From: Deltaproteobacteria bacterium
GTDB taxonomy: Bacteria > Myxococcota_C > UBA6777
Length of the DNA: 64,000 nucleotides
Assembly (NCBI GenBank): GCA_006226375.1
Contig: SBHC01000003.1
Coordinates: 1 to 64,000, forward strand
Reading direction: 5' to 3'
The position numbers and the translations under genes were made by a program. The notes below the pieces were generated by a model. The model saw nothing but the letters and a program-made list of their open reading frames with translations. It did not search any database and had not been told where the DNA came from. Below, in pieces: positions 16,972-27,155 of this stretch (positions are counted from its first letter, which is position 1; every line of letters starts with the position of its first letter).

Positions 16972-18882
16972 ATGGCCAAAGCGCGACGAAAGAAAAAGAT
17001 CAAGCTCCATGACCTCGCATCCGAGCCAGGGACAGAAGCGATGGAGGACTTTCTCTCCACAGAGCCGGAGTCGTACAAGCTAGACAGCCTCGCCCAAGAT
17101 ATCTGTCGCCAAGGCCGGATGGATCTACTGGAGCTGTACATTGCCTACCCCCACCATTCGCTCTTTGGGCTGATGGCAGGATTGGGACAGGCCGCCTGGC
17201 ACAACCAAATCGATATCATTCGTCGTATCCTCGCGACAGACTATGACCCACTTGAAGACCTGAAGCTCAACAACCAACATTTCCGTTCTGCGTTGGAGCA
17301 GGCCGCTATTCAAGGCAACGACGAATGTTTGCAGCTTCTTCTTAACGCAGGCTCAGACCCGAACTATGCTCCTGACGACAGCGAATACAAAAGCTGCGAC
17401 ATCACTGGACAAGATGGAAAAACCCCGCTGCTGCAAGCCATTCGCTCCGGGAAGTGTTCGACGGTCCAGCTCTTGGTAGAGGCTGGAGCCGAAGTCAACC
17501 GAAAAACACAAGCTCACCGCAGGCCCCTCGCCGTGGCAGAAGACCTCCAACACGACGACATAGTTGCCTACCTCAAGGAGCAAGGGGCCGAACACATCCA
17601 GCCTTCGGAGCTTGATCTGGAACAGGCCGCTTCACGTGGGTTTGCAGAGCGGGTGGATGAACTCTTGCAAGAGAACCCACCGGACGAATACGACAGTCGA
17701 ATGCTTGCACGTACAGCCAGCCGCGAAGGTCACTTGGACGTACTCAAGCTTCTGTTTAAGTACGAAGCCACCGACGAAGCCAGAAACATCGCGCTGGAGT
17801 ATGTGCAACTGTACGATCACTACAACTTAGTGGAGCCTCTCCTTGCCTTGGGTGCTCCCGTCGATCCACCTGGAAGCACGACAGGACAAACCCCTCTCTG
17901 GTTGGCTGTTACCCACGAGCGCTACGACGTCGCAAAGCGCTACCTTAAGCTCGGAGCCGACCCCAACCGGGCCCAGCAAGTGGACGGAAACACCGCCTTA
18001 ATCACAGCGTCTCGGTCGGACAATGCAGAGATAGTTCGCATGTTGCTGGAAGCAGGCGCCAACCCACACACCAAGAATGAGTACGGGGACACCGCGCTAA
18101 GCGAAGCCCAAAAGTACGGTACCCCTGAGATTGTCGCGTTGTTGGAGGCTGCAGGAGCGACAGTCCGAACCCCTCAACAGATCAAGGCGGCGGTGAAGCG
18201 CAGGATGAAAAAGTTCGCTCACCCATCCTGGCGACCCAAACCCGGCAAAAGCCACAGCTCTGACCCAACAGCCCTGGGCTGGGATTGGTTTGGAGGTTGG
18301 CCCATGTTGCTCCCAACCGACACATGGCCACAGTGCTCTTCTTGCCGCAACTCCCTTAGCTTTGCGGTGCAACTCAAGCTCGAAAACTTACCCAATCCAC
18401 ACCCTCTTTGTGGAGAAGGCTTGGTCCAATTCTTCTTCTGCACAGAGTGCGTTGATGATGTCATGCTTCGATGCCTCAACGCCTCCGATGAATGGCTTGT
18501 CCATGGACAAAGCAAGGCTCCTGATGATGTGGAGACGTTCCGGATGCAGCGCATCGCTGGTTGGTACAAAAAAACACTCGACTTTCCCTACAACGAACCG
18601 GACAACAAAGCGATTGTCGAGGCCAAAAGCGCGCTGGCGCCGGAGGAAGAGAATCTGCTGTGGAAGATGAACCTGAGCGGAGACAAGTTGGGCGGTTACC
18701 CCTGCTGGATTCAACACAACGAATACCCCCATTGCTCGGACTGTTCGGAGAGGATGGAGCTTCTCTTGCAGATCGACAGCCACGACAACCTTCGCTACAC
18801 TTGGGGCGACAACGGCGCTGCCTGGATCTTTCAATGCGTCGAACATCGAGAACGGCTCGCGTTTGTATGGCAATGTTCCTGA
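16972..18882 (+). CDS. ankyrin-repeat protein with C-terminal DUF1963-like domain
   Basis: This 636-residue cytoplasmic protein has a basic N-terminus (MAKARRKKKIK), then ankyrin repeats over roughly residues 35-395, with clear examples such as GKTPLLQAIRSGKCSTVQLLVEAGAEVN and GNTALITASRSDNAEIVRMLLEAGANP. The C-terminal ~200 residues look like a DUF1963/YwqG-type domain: FGGWPMLLPTDTWPQCSSC, LSFAVQLKLENLP, then a second half with DKLGGYPCWIQHNEYPHCSDC and a final GDNGAAWIFQC. Cys pairs (CSSC, CTEC, CSDC) suggest a bound metal or structural disulfides. It appears monocistronic, with about 590 bases of empty sequence downstream. The repeats imply protein binding; the partner is unknown. Confidence 0.85.
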   Translation: MAKARRKKKIKLHDLASEPGTEAMEDFLSTEPESYKLDSLAQDICRQGRMDLLELYIAYPHHSLFGLMAGLGQAAWHNQIDIIRRILATDYDPLEDLKLNNQHFRSALEQAAIQGNDECLQLLLNAGSDPNYAPDDSEYKSCDITGQDGKTPLLQAIRSGKCSTVQLLVEAGAEVNRKTQAHRRPLAVAEDLQHDDIVAYLKEQGAEHIQPSELDLEQAASRGFAERVDELLQENPPDEYDSRMLARTASREGHLDVLKLLFKYEATDEARNIALEYVQLYDHYNLVEPLLALGAPVDPPGSTTGQTPLWLAVTHERYDVAKRYLKLGADPNRAQQVDGNTALITASRSDNAEIVRMLLEAGANPHTKNEYGDTALSEAQKYGTPEIVALLEAAGATVRTPQQIKAAVKRRMKKFAHPSWRPKPGKSHSSDPTALGWDWFGGWPMLLPTDTWPQCSSCRNSLSFAVQLKLENLPNPHPLCGEGLVQFFFCTECVDDVMLRCLNASDEWLVHGQSKAPDDVETFRMQRIAGWYKKTLDFPYNEPDNKAIVEAKSALAPEEENLLWKMNLSGDKLGGYPCWIQHNEYPHCSDCSERMELLLQIDSHDNLRYTWGDNGAAWIFQCVEHRERLAFVWQCS

Positions 18883-19471
18883 TAGACAGAATCGGCGAAG
18901 AACCCACATTCTTGACCCTTCTCTCCCTATCCTCTACAAACAAAACGCTGGACGTTGAGGGACTTGACACCCACTCCACCAGACATGCGAAATGGGTGCT
19001 GAAAACGAGGCTGCGCCGGCCCCATAACTCCTCATAGAACGTCGCACCTGGGGAGCACACCCTTCACATTTCCTCCATTCTCTTGCACGAAGATCCTGGC
19101 TTTTGCTGAAAGCGAATGAAGCCCGACCCGAACTGTGAACCGATTTCACAAAGACTCTCCAAAATGATGAAATCTCTGTGACACCCCAAGATGGTTTGAA
19201 ACGCAACAATCCAGAGCAGATAGCACACATCGACGTTCCAGTTCGCTGGAGCCACTAATGTTTTTGACGGCGGCATGCGGTTGACGAGGATAGTGGGTTG
19301 TGGGATACCTAGAACGCTTCAGACGGCTTTCGTTTTGCAGTTCAGAAGCACCGTATTCTCTGCCATCTACGGTCAGAATGCACCAACCTACGAGCATGTT
19401 CCACAAGATGAGTCTGCTCCTTGCGAGGTTCACAGCCGTTGGGAGTGCTCTTGTTCACAGAAGAGATTTGG
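18883..19471. other. long intergenic region before the pseudokinase gene
   Basis: About 590 bases lie here without a convincing gene. Short open frames occur on both strands but have no recognisable motif, start signal or sensible composition. No terminator hairpin or strong promoter was found by eye. It could hold a leader, a small RNA or decayed coding sequence; nothing supports a choice. Confidence 0.5.
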
Positions 19472-21385
19472 ATGAAGGAAGCCGATCGTTCGACAGATTC
19501 CACAGTACCAGGAGGGTACAAGCTGGATCTCTCGCAGCCAGAGATGCTTTCCAGAGACGATGAGACCCTGAACGACGACAACAACTCCCACGGTTATCGT
19601 CCAGGCACTGTAGCCTCCATGGACTCCTTGGAAGGCGGCATCCACCTGATGGACTTGTCGTCGGCCGCGATAGAAAACCGTTCGACCTGGATCGACGGCG
19701 CCTCGCTGTTGTCAGGCCGCACCCTGGATCACCAGGACTCCGTTGCTGAACAGCCTTGTCGCCATTGCTTTCGTGAGCAACCCATCAACCGGCGCATCTG
19801 CCAGAACTGCAAAGGCTTGTTGCAAGCGTCGTCGCCCGATGATCCGCTTGTCAACGTAGTGCTGGGCGAACGATTTCGAGTCAACGCCTACCTCCACAGC
19901 GGAATTGGCTTTGACACCTTTCACGCCACAGACTTGCAGCACCAACAATCCGTGTTGTTGCGCTTGTATCCGCTGGGCAATCGCTCCCCCCAAACCATGT
20001 TTCAATTTCAATCCTGGGGAGAAGCCTGCAAAAACTTCCAGCACCCGGCCTTGACCCCGATGGTTGAGGTCGACATTGACCCACAATGGGGCGGGATGTG
20101 GGTCGAAGACATCTCCACAGGTGATTCGCTCTTTGACTTCATCGAGCGACAGAAACTTTTGTTTTTGGACCACCTCCTCCCGATGTTTCGACGTTTGGTG
20201 GAAGTTCTCGCCAACATCCACCGCCAAGGGCTTGTTCATGGACACCTTCACATGGGAGGTTTGCGACTCTCTGAGCACCCCAAGCAAGCTCTCTCTGACT
20301 GGACCTTGATCGGTTGCTCTGCCCACTCCATGTTGCCGTTGGAGCAGGCTTTGGAACGACTAAGTCACTCCACACCAGGCTCCGTTCTGCCCTTCTTTCC
20401 GGAGATGGCCCAACCCATGAACAGCCTGGGTCCTGAAACGGATGTGTATCGATTGGGAGCCCTCCTGTTCGAGCTCGTGACCAGCCAACCTCTGTTCGTC
20501 GGCGAGTCCATGCTTCACATCTACCAGCAGCACCGCGATCGTGTCGCGCCTACCTTGTTGATGGCTCGCCCCGACATCCCTGCACCTCCAGGATTGCAAG
20601 ACCTCCTCGCCAAAAGCCTCGCCAAGCATCCACAGCAGCGTCACAGCAGCGTAGAAGCCTGGCTCGCTGAGCTGACAGAGGTGATCCAAAACTCCAACAA
20701 TGTGTTGCTTCCCAAAGATGTGTTTCAACCCAAGTCCACACCGATGAGCCAACATTTGCGGGACGCTTCCAACGAGTTGTTGGCAGGCTGCCACCGCCCA
20801 ACCTTCCGAGAGCCTGTACCTCAGACATGGATGCTGCACCACCTGTCTTCGGCCCTTCGACTTCCCAACCTCCAGCAGCTTCCGAAGGTTGAGCGCGTGA
20901 TGGAGTCCTTTGCGATGCGACCGTCCCATGCGCAAGCACCAGGACCCAACGCTCCAGAGAGCTTTGACTCCCTCTCGTCCCTTCCTTCCTTGGGTTACAG
21001 CCAAGACGGCTCAGGAGATTCGTTCGTCGCAGCCGGAGGTCACTTAAGCCAGCAGCCACCGGCACAACAGGTCTACCGCAGAGATGTCCCACCGGGAGCG
21101 TTGCCGCCCAACAGCCCCTCCGGTTATGGACATGCGTTTCAGACGCCTTCTGACTATGGACACGTTCTTCAGGCTCCCTCCGGTCACGGTCCAGCGTTAC
21201 CGCATCATCCGTCAGGCCATGGATACGCTCTTCAGGGTCACTCTGGACATGGTGAAGCCTACTCCCCCGACTCGGAACAACCCAGAGAAGAAGAGTTTGA
21301 GTTTGAGTGGTCTTGGATCCATCTGGTCTGGCTCCTGGTTGTTGGCTTGTTTCTTACAGCGTTTGCGCTGTTTCTTTTCCGTTAA
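19472..21385 (+). CDS. zinc-ribbon, membrane-anchored protein-kinase-like protein (probable pseudokinase)
   Basis: This 637-residue protein has an acidic N-terminus, a CxxC...CxxC zinc ribbon (CRHC at about 96-99, CQNC at 110-113), a Ser/Thr-kinase fold over about 130-405, a Gly/His/Tyr/Ser-rich repeat tail and one C-terminal membrane helix (WLLVVGLFLTAFALFLF). The fold is recognised from the late DVYRLGALLFEL segment and the HxxGLVHGHLHMGGL loop. Key residues are changed: the beta-3 Lys position reads LLRLYP, the catalytic HRD reads HGH, and DFG reads DWT. It is therefore probably a pseudokinase acting as binder or scaffold. The ATG at 19472 is preferred to an upstream TTG at 19421. The next gene follows after 32 bases. 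Confidence 0.82.
   Translation: MKEADRSTDSTVPGGYKLDLSQPEMLSRDDETLNDDNNSHGYRPGTVASMDSLEGGIHLMDLSSAAIENRSTWIDGASLLSGRTLDHQDSVAEQPCRHCFREQPINRRICQNCKGLLQASSPDDPLVNVVLGERFRVNAYLHSGIGFDTFHATDLQHQQSVLLRLYPLGNRSPQTMFQFQSWGEACKNFQHPALTPMVEVDIDPQWGGMWVEDISTGDSLFDFIERQKLLFLDHLLPMFRRLVEVLANIHRQGLVHGHLHMGGLRLSEHPKQALSDWTLIGCSAHSMLPLEQALERLSHSTPGSVLPFFPEMAQPMNSLGPETDVYRLGALLFELVTSQPLFVGESMLHIYQQHRDRVAPTLLMARPDIPAPPGLQDLLAKSLAKHPQQRHSSVEAWLAELTEVIQNSNNVLLPKDVFQPKSTPMSQHLRDASNELLAGCHRPTFREPVPQTWMLHHLSSALRLPNLQQLPKVERVMESFAMRPSHAQAPGPNAPESFDSLSSLPSLGYSQDGSGDSFVAAGGHLSQQPPAQQVYRRDVPPGALPPNSPSGYGHAFQTPSDYGHVLQAPSGHGPALPHHPSGHGYALQGHSGHGEAYSPDSEQPREEEFEFEWSWIHLVWLLVVGLFLTAFALFLFR
21116..21261 (+). repeat. in-frame degenerate tandem repeat (SGHG-type)
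   Basis: Inside the pseudokinase gene, about five imperfect units of roughly 10 codons encode PSGYGHAFQT, PSDYGHVLQA, PSGHGPALPH, PSGHGYALQG and HSGHGEAYS. The unit length and the SGHG/SGYG core are visible directly. It forms a flexible, His-rich spacer between the kinase-like fold and the membrane helix. Confidence 0.75.
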
Positions 21386-21417
21386 AGGACGCCGTCCACA
21401 CAGGGACAAAACCACCG

Positions 21418-23763
21418 ATGAGTGCAACAAAGCATCACAACTTCCTGCATGTATTGTGTCAGACCTGGGACGAACGTAGGAAAGGTACAACATCAGAGGA
21501 AAAGGACATCCAGGAGACTCTTTTCCAAGCCATGCTCGAAGCGTTGGGCGTGGAAGCGGAGTTGCATCTGGAGGTGCACTCGCTGCCCTGGTCTTTGAAT
21601 GGAACTTCCTGGGACGAAGGAACAGAGGACGAAACGGCCCAGGCCTTTCACGAAGTGCTGCAGGAAGCCCACATCAACTCGCTCACGTTCCTGCCTTATA
21701 CAACAGGCTCCGACATGGTCCAACTGTTGGACATTCTCATCCCCCCCGAAGACCACGATCAAACGGCAGAGTCAGAGCTACCCAACTCCCTCTCTCTTCG
21801 TGTGGAGATGAAGAAGCCAGGTGGAGAAGTTGTAGCCCTTCCCAATGAAACGTCAGCGTCCGACGACGATGAAAAGGACGGGCCTGCAGAACAAGCCAGT
21901 GATGTAGAGCTGCAAGAAGCGGAAGACGCCTTTTTCGACAACGACCCCACCCGACCAGGCAAGTTGGACTCCGATCCGTCTGAGGAGCTTCCCTTTGACT
22001 TGCCAACCGAATACACAAGCGAAGCCACGCGGATCTCCACTCGCATCGAGCCCCGGCCTTCTCCACCGCAAGACTCCTGGCCTACCGTGATTCCCACACG
22101 GTCGTCCCCCTCTTCAGAGTGGGATACACAAAGCGGCGGAGGACCCGCAGAGATCTCACTGTCCAGCGAGTCGTACGGGTACTTGACTGATCTGTTTTCG
22201 ACGATGGACAGCGAACAACTCTACGAACACTTTCTCTCCCAGAAAGACCTGACCCAACTCCAATGGGAGCATCTGGAAGACTCATCGGAGCCCGTCTACG
22301 CGCCCGCCAGCGATGAGTACGAGGCCCACTCTTCGCTGGAAGGACAGTTCGCCGAATATGTTCAGCAGCTTCTCTCCGCACAGCTGGAGCAAAGCCAAAG
22401 GATTCAAGGTGGCGAGAGGGTAGACATGGACGCGCTGCATGGCCGCCAAGCGCTGCAAGAGACCATGTGGATCCACGAACAGCTTCGAAACTACCTCTCC
22501 CAGTTTCCAGCAACGCTACAGCACCAATCCTTGCTTCCCATCGTCGCCGTTGAGTTGCTCCGCCTGGACCCAGTCCTTTTGTTGGAACACTTTGTCGCGC
22601 TGCAATCTCACGTCACCATGCTGGGTGCGTTGATGCGGAACATGTTTGAACGGGGAGAAGAGGATGCTCTATGGCAGCTTCTTCAGTATGTATTGATCCA
22701 GGCTGAAAGAGTCTCCGACCCTCAAATTTTTCAGGTCCACACCAAGATCGTGCAAGGATACGTGGAGGCTTCGTACCAACGAGGTTGGGAGCACCGGCTC
22801 GTTTTGCTCCTGCAAAGTCTGAGCAAGCGCCCCAATCAACCGACCTCTCCCCAACTTCAAGGATGGTACCACTCGATCCTCACCACTGTGGGGTTGCCCA
22901 AGAATCTGGCCTTCCTCTTTCAACAGGCACGCCAAGGTAGCGACGTAACAGCCCATCAGCTGCTTGGGCTGCTTTTTCCGCTGAGTTTGTGGCACGGCAT
23001 CCGCGAGCTAGAGGCCCTTCGGCATCCCTTTGCAAGGACTCGTCACATCGACGTCTTGCAGCGCTTGGGTCAGCGTGTCCCGGCCCCTATTGTTCACTCC
23101 ACTCTGGCCAATGCCTTGGACCAGATCAGCTCGCTCTCTTTGGGAACACAGCAGTGCTTGTTGGCGTTGGTCCGGTGGTACCACCCTGGCTTGTTGGAAG
23201 AGTTTCTGGTGAAGCGTTTGCCGTACGTGAAGAGTTCACAGATTCGCCAGGTCTTGTTGGAACAAGCCATCGCTCTCAACACTCCCTTCGTAAAACAGCT
23301 TCTCCTTCACTTGCTGCGGGGATTTGTATTGGCCCGCGACCCACAACAAGAAGAAGCCGTCCTGTTGGTGCTTCACAAGGAACGATTGCTCGACGGCCCA
23401 CAGCTTCTCCACCAGCGCGCGTTCCAAACCTCAATGGATGTGGGCGTACGATGCAATGCGGTGTGGATGCTCGGTGCCTTCCCCAGCAACACAACCTTTT
23501 CCATGCTCCAGACCCTGCTCTGTGACCCCAAACCACCGAACGAAAGCCCCGTGGTGTGGGAGGCCTTGCGCTTCCAAGCGCTGTTTACGCTGCAACGCTT
23601 TCCTCTCACAGCCACAGAAAGACTGCTCCAACAAGGCAAACGCTCCCAATCGTTCCTCCATCAAATGGGCGCACGGGTGCTGTTGCGTGAGACTCTCCCC
23701 GCAGACTTCCGTAGCCTCTTTGAAGAAACCGAGAAGCTCCGTCAAGCCAACACAGAGTGGTAG
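21418..23763 (+). CDS. helical-repeat (HEAT-like) protein, function unknown
   Basis: This 781-residue protein is not recognised as a named family. The first ~100 residues form a compact mixed domain (FLHVLCQTWDERRKG, MLEALGVEAELHLEVHSLPWSL), followed by an acidic, Pro/Ser-rich linker to about 300. From about 330 onward it is almost all Leu- and Gln-rich helices in pairs, with segments such as LLPIVAVELLRLDPVLLLEHFVAL and VGVRCNAVWMLGAFPS, consistent with a HEAT-type solenoid. No signal peptide or membrane helix is seen, so it is probably cytoplasmic. The ATG at 21418 follows the pseudokinase stop by 32 bases, which suggests an operon and a possible partnership in which the solenoid binds the pseudokinase or its linker. 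Confidence 0.7.
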   Translation: MSATKHHNFLHVLCQTWDERRKGTTSEEKDIQETLFQAMLEALGVEAELHLEVHSLPWSLNGTSWDEGTEDETAQAFHEVLQEAHINSLTFLPYTTGSDMVQLLDILIPPEDHDQTAESELPNSLSLRVEMKKPGGEVVALPNETSASDDDEKDGPAEQASDVELQEAEDAFFDNDPTRPGKLDSDPSEELPFDLPTEYTSEATRISTRIEPRPSPPQDSWPTVIPTRSSPSSEWDTQSGGGPAEISLSSESYGYLTDLFSTMDSEQLYEHFLSQKDLTQLQWEHLEDSSEPVYAPASDEYEAHSSLEGQFAEYVQQLLSAQLEQSQRIQGGERVDMDALHGRQALQETMWIHEQLRNYLSQFPATLQHQSLLPIVAVELLRLDPVLLLEHFVALQSHVTMLGALMRNMFERGEEDALWQLLQYVLIQAERVSDPQIFQVHTKIVQGYVEASYQRGWEHRLVLLLQSLSKRPNQPTSPQLQGWYHSILTTVGLPKNLAFLFQQARQGSDVTAHQLLGLLFPLSLWHGIRELEALRHPFARTRHIDVLQRLGQRVPAPIVHSTLANALDQISSLSLGTQQCLLALVRWYHPGLLEEFLVKRLPYVKSSQIRQVLLEQAIALNTPFVKQLLLHLLRGFVLARDPQQEEAVLLVLHKERLLDGPQLLHQRAFQTSMDVGVRCNAVWMLGAFPSNTTFSMLQTLLCDPKPPNESPVVWEALRFQALFTLQRFPLTATERLLQQGKRSQSFLHQMGARVLLRETLPADFRSLFEETEKLRQANTEW

Positions 23764-23797
23764 GCACCGCAAGACCGCAGGATGGTTGTGAGAGGGA

Positions 23798-26700
23798 CTA
23801 GTTTTTGTTGTTGGCGGGGATAAAGTCGCAGGTGCCTTTTTCCAGGCATCGATCGTCGCTGAGCTTTTGGCCTTTGGTGTAAAAGTAGTAGCCAACCTGG
23901 TGGATCATAAAGCCGCTGATGTCGAACTTTTGACTGGGGTCAGGGGTTTCAAAGCCATGAGCACCGCCGGGTTGGGTGTAGGGGATACGCAGCCCAGCGA
24001 CGCCGTTGGCCGTGGGCACCACCAAGCGTAACGGTGGATCCAAACGCGGAGCATTAAAGCCGTCTTTGCCTTCGCTCAAGTTATCGGGGTCGAACAGAAT
24101 CGGCTTCTTGGAGCCATCGGTGGTGAAGTGACGCTCCAAACGCTCGACACCCTCGATCACGAAGTACTTGGTGAGCACCTGATTGGGCGTCAAAAAGACG
24201 CTTGGGTTCTTTGGATCTTTGTACCGTGGGTCTGGGTTCAGGACAGGGATAATACCCGCAGCCCTGGCAATCGAAAACCCTGTATCCACCGGAACATTCA
24301 TATCGCCCAAGGTAGGAATGACAAGGACGTTGGCGCCGGGTTGAATGTTTCGCTCGTACGAGAAGGTCAAAGGCTTCATATGGTAGTGGGGAGCAAACGC
24401 GATGGGATCAGCAGGCTCCAGAATCATCCCAGCAAACCCGGTGAATCGCCGGAAGTCGGGATGCTGACGTTGAAGACCCAGTCCCTCTGCGATAGCAAAC
24501 AAGGGAGTTCCTGCTTTGTACAAGGCACCCTGGAAGAACACATCTTCACCGAAGGTAGTGATGGTTTCCCGCACCTCTGTGTACTTAAACTCCGGGTCCT
24601 TCTTGTAAACGATGATCTCTAACGGGTCCCCAAGCAGAGCTGTGGTCGACTCTTTGGCCTGACCATCTTTCCCGTTGGGATACGACAACACCTTCACTTG
24701 GTTTGCGTTGCCAGAAGCCGCAACCTCAGGGAACCGGAAGTTCTCTTCAAGCACTTTGGAGGAGTCTGCTGGAAGCCCCAACACATGGCGCTTTTCCAGA
24801 GGGTCCAGCGCATCCGCAGCGAGAGGCGCGCGGAATTGAAGTTTGCCGTTGGCGTCTTTGCGAATCAATCCCCACGCAGTCTCTTTGGAGCGAAGGTTCT
24901 TGATCACGATCTTGTCGCCTTCTTCCACCTGGTTCTTGGTGGTGTAGAAGCGCACACCCCGAACACGACCGCTCACACGCTGGCAGTTTTGCGAAGGGTC
25001 AGCCTTGTGCTCTTTTTCAGGCAAACTGCAGCCGCGCTTGTTGACGTCAGGCACCCACATTCGAAGTTCCAAGCGACCGTCGTCTCGACCATACCCCATA
25101 AAGAGAGGTCCCATCATTCGTAGGAACACAGCCTCGACCACCCCACCCTGTATGGAGCGAGCGCCGATGTTGATGAGACCACCACCACCAGCAACTGGGG
25201 CGGCTGTGGTGATCGCGGGCTCTACACCAGCCAACACAGCAGCAAGAATACCGCCAAGGGACTGTCCCCAAGCATGATAATCCTGGGTTGGCCCGCCCAT
25301 ATCCACGACGCCGTCGCCGTTAAAGTCACCAGCCAAGCCATCGAGGTCAGGCTTTCCATCACCGTCTGCATCGATGGACCATTTCTTCTTGCCATTCCAG
25401 CTGCGCATGATCCGAATCATCATGATGTGATCGAGCACGCTCTGACGCACAATGTCTCGGGTATGGAAGGTGTCTGCGGTCCAGAAGTCACCGCCAGAGT
25501 CGGGGATACCATCGTTGTTGAGGTCACGAGCACGACCGGGAGACAAGGCTGTATACACACCTGCAATCCCCACAGCATTGAGGGCCGTACGTACAAGGTT
25601 CAGGGTTTGTGGGTCATCCGCCAACACAGTACCGTGACCGGCTGCGTCGATACCGCACGTCGCCAAGCCAAACTTGGCGAGGTTTCCAGCAAACCCAAGC
25701 ATTTCAAAGCGAGACGAACCGTAGCCGTGTCCGTAGAAATTGACCGGGAACGGAGGCTTCATCTTGCCCACAGACTTGGGAACGGTACACCACCATGTCA
25801 CGGTGTCTTTGCCAACCACCATCCGACCGGTGTTTCGGTCAATATCAAAGAAGGTCTTGGTCTCTGGCATGACGCCGGGAGCTACGGACTTGTCGGGGGT
25901 AACAACGTTGCCGTCTTTGTCGCGAGGAGCGAGGAAATAAGGGGTCGTAAACTCACCCGAAACAAGATAGTCTACGTTGTCCAAGGAGTTGAGCAAAGCA
26001 AGCCGTGATTGGGCTCCACCGGGCAGAACCAACGCTGCGAGAGGACGAAGTGCTTCCTTGAGAACGTTGGCGTCCAACACCCAGGTTTTGCCGTCTTTGG
26101 CGTTGTCTTTGTTCACCAACGGATGAAGCTTGGTCATCGAAGCAGGGTATTTGTCAGCCAAGGCAGCAAACGGCCCGTGTCCATACACCCCATCACGAAG
26201 TTCCTTCATGCCCCGAGTTGTACTCTGCGTGGTGAAGGTCCAGGTGAAAGCAATATCCTTGGTCTCCAAACCCAAATTCTTCAGGAATCCCTGGTCTTCC
26301 AATGCACGCAGAGGAACCGTTTGACGCGTGTGATTGATATACCCAAACGGAGATTGGATCTCCTTCCCGTCGGTTCCTTTGAGTCGCTTGGTCAACACCA
26401 CAGCGTATGTAGACTCTGGCTCCAGTGGCAGCACGGGTCGGATGATCAATGTGTTGGTCTGCTTCTCGTAAAAGGTGAGCAGGCCGTCTTTGGGATCCGC
26501 TCCCACAGGATGAACGTTGGGTTTGTCCTGAACACCGTCGTGGTCCAGGTCATCCTCGGGATCGAACTTACCGTTTTTGTTTCGATCGGTCTCGTTGAGC
26601 GTCTCAAACAAGATGTTGATTTGCCCAGCGTGGGGATCGTTGTCGAAGTAGTTGTTGGGACGCTCCAACATCACAGGGAAGTTCCCTCGCCCCATATCCA

Positions 26701-27154
26701 GAAGCACGGGCTTCCCGTAGTTGGAAGACTTCGGGTTGAGGTTAATGACAAACACCGCGTCATCAGCGAAATCGTTGTTGGTCTGATGGCGCTTGATGAT
26801 CTCGTCCAGGTCCAGCAGCTTGTCGAAGCTCACCGTGATAGGTGAGTAGATCGCAAAGCCAGACAGACGATTCACCTTTTCACGCACCGAAGACTCCAGG
26901 TGCGTGGGCGCGATCATACTGACGTTGACTCGCCGATTGGTGATGGAAGTAGGATCAATGCGTGTCGCCAGGTCATTCGGGAGAGGGATCTCGGGAAGCG
27001 GCTCTGCGTCCAGGTCAAACTTAATTTTGGGTCCACCGGTATCTACCGTCTTGGCGAGACCGTCAGCGGGGATGTTGGACGCACATCGCAACGACAACGA
27101 ACCCAGGATGAGACATACAAAGAAGGCAAAACATCCGTTGCGCAATCGAAACAT
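23798..27154 (-). CDS. large exported alpha/beta-hydrolase (lipase-like), probable lipoprotein
   Basis: This 1118-residue protein starts with a signal sequence ending near Cys24 (SLSLRC, an imperfect lipobox). An N-terminal Ig-like part resembles the domain in front of bacterial virulence-type lipases (RVNVSMIAPTHLESSVREK, NTLIIRPVLPLEPESTYAVVLT). The hydrolase core has the oxyanion segment NFYGHGYGSSR (about 472-482) and the nucleophile elbow GQSLGG (Ser632). Acidic calcium-binding-like loops (DRNKNGKFDPEDDLDHDG, DADGDGKPDLDG, DFNGDGVVD) are inserted. GAGG lies 8 bases before the start, which comes 1 base after the stop of the outer-membrane protein gene, so the pair is an operon. Likely role: a surface-exposed or released lipase or esterase; the substrate is unknown. 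Confidence 0.84.
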   Translation of the reverse strand: MFRLRNGCFAFFVCLILGSLSLRCASNIPADGLAKTVDTGGPKIKFDLDAEPLPEIPLPNDLATRIDPTSITNRRVNVSMIAPTHLESSVREKVNRLSGFAIYSPITVSFDKLLDLDEIIKRHQTNNDFADDAVFVINLNPKSSNYGKPVLLDMGRGNFPVMLERPNNYFDNDPHAGQINILFETLNETDRNKNGKFDPEDDLDHDGVQDKPNVHPVGADPKDGLLTFYEKQTNTLIIRPVLPLEPESTYAVVLTKRLKGTDGKEIQSPFGYINHTRQTVPLRALEDQGFLKNLGLETKDIAFTWTFTTQSTTRGMKELRDGVYGHGPFAALADKYPASMTKLHPLVNKDNAKDGKTWVLDANVLKEALRPLAALVLPGGAQSRLALLNSLDNVDYLVSGEFTTPYFLAPRDKDGNVVTPDKSVAPGVMPETKTFFDIDRNTGRMVVGKDTVTWWCTVPKSVGKMKPPFPVNFYGHGYGSSRFEMLGFAGNLAKFGLATCGIDAAGHGTVLADDPQTLNLVRTALNAVGIAGVYTALSPGRARDLNNDGIPDSGGDFWTADTFHTRDIVRQSVLDHIMMIRIMRSWNGKKKWSIDADGDGKPDLDGLAGDFNGDGVVDMGGPTQDYHAWGQSLGGILAAVLAGVEPAITTAAPVAGGGGLINIGARSIQGGVVEAVFLRMMGPLFMGYGRDDGRLELRMWVPDVNKRGCSLPEKEHKADPSQNCQRVSGRVRGVRFYTTKNQVEEGDKIVIKNLRSKETAWGLIRKDANGKLQFRAPLAADALDPLEKRHVLGLPADSSKVLEENFRFPEVAASGNANQVKVLSYPNGKDGQAKESTTALLGDPLEIIVYKKDPEFKYTEVRETITTFGEDVFFQGALYKAGTPLFAIAEGLGLQRQHPDFRRFTGFAGMILEPADPIAFAPHYHMKPLTFSYERNIQPGANVLVIPTLGDMNVPVDTGFSIARAAGIIPVLNPDPRYKDPKNPSVFLTPNQVLTKYFVIEGVERLERHFTTDGSKKPILFDPDNLSEGKDGFNAPRLDPPLRLVVPTANGVAGLRIPYTQPGGAHGFETPDPSQKFDISGFMIHQVGYYFYTKGQKLSDDRCLEKGTCDFIPANNKN

Positions 27155-27155
27155 C

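Noticed and set aside
18934-19230. Small minus-strand open frame in the 18.9-19.5 kb gap
   Set aside because: No motif, odd composition and no start signal.
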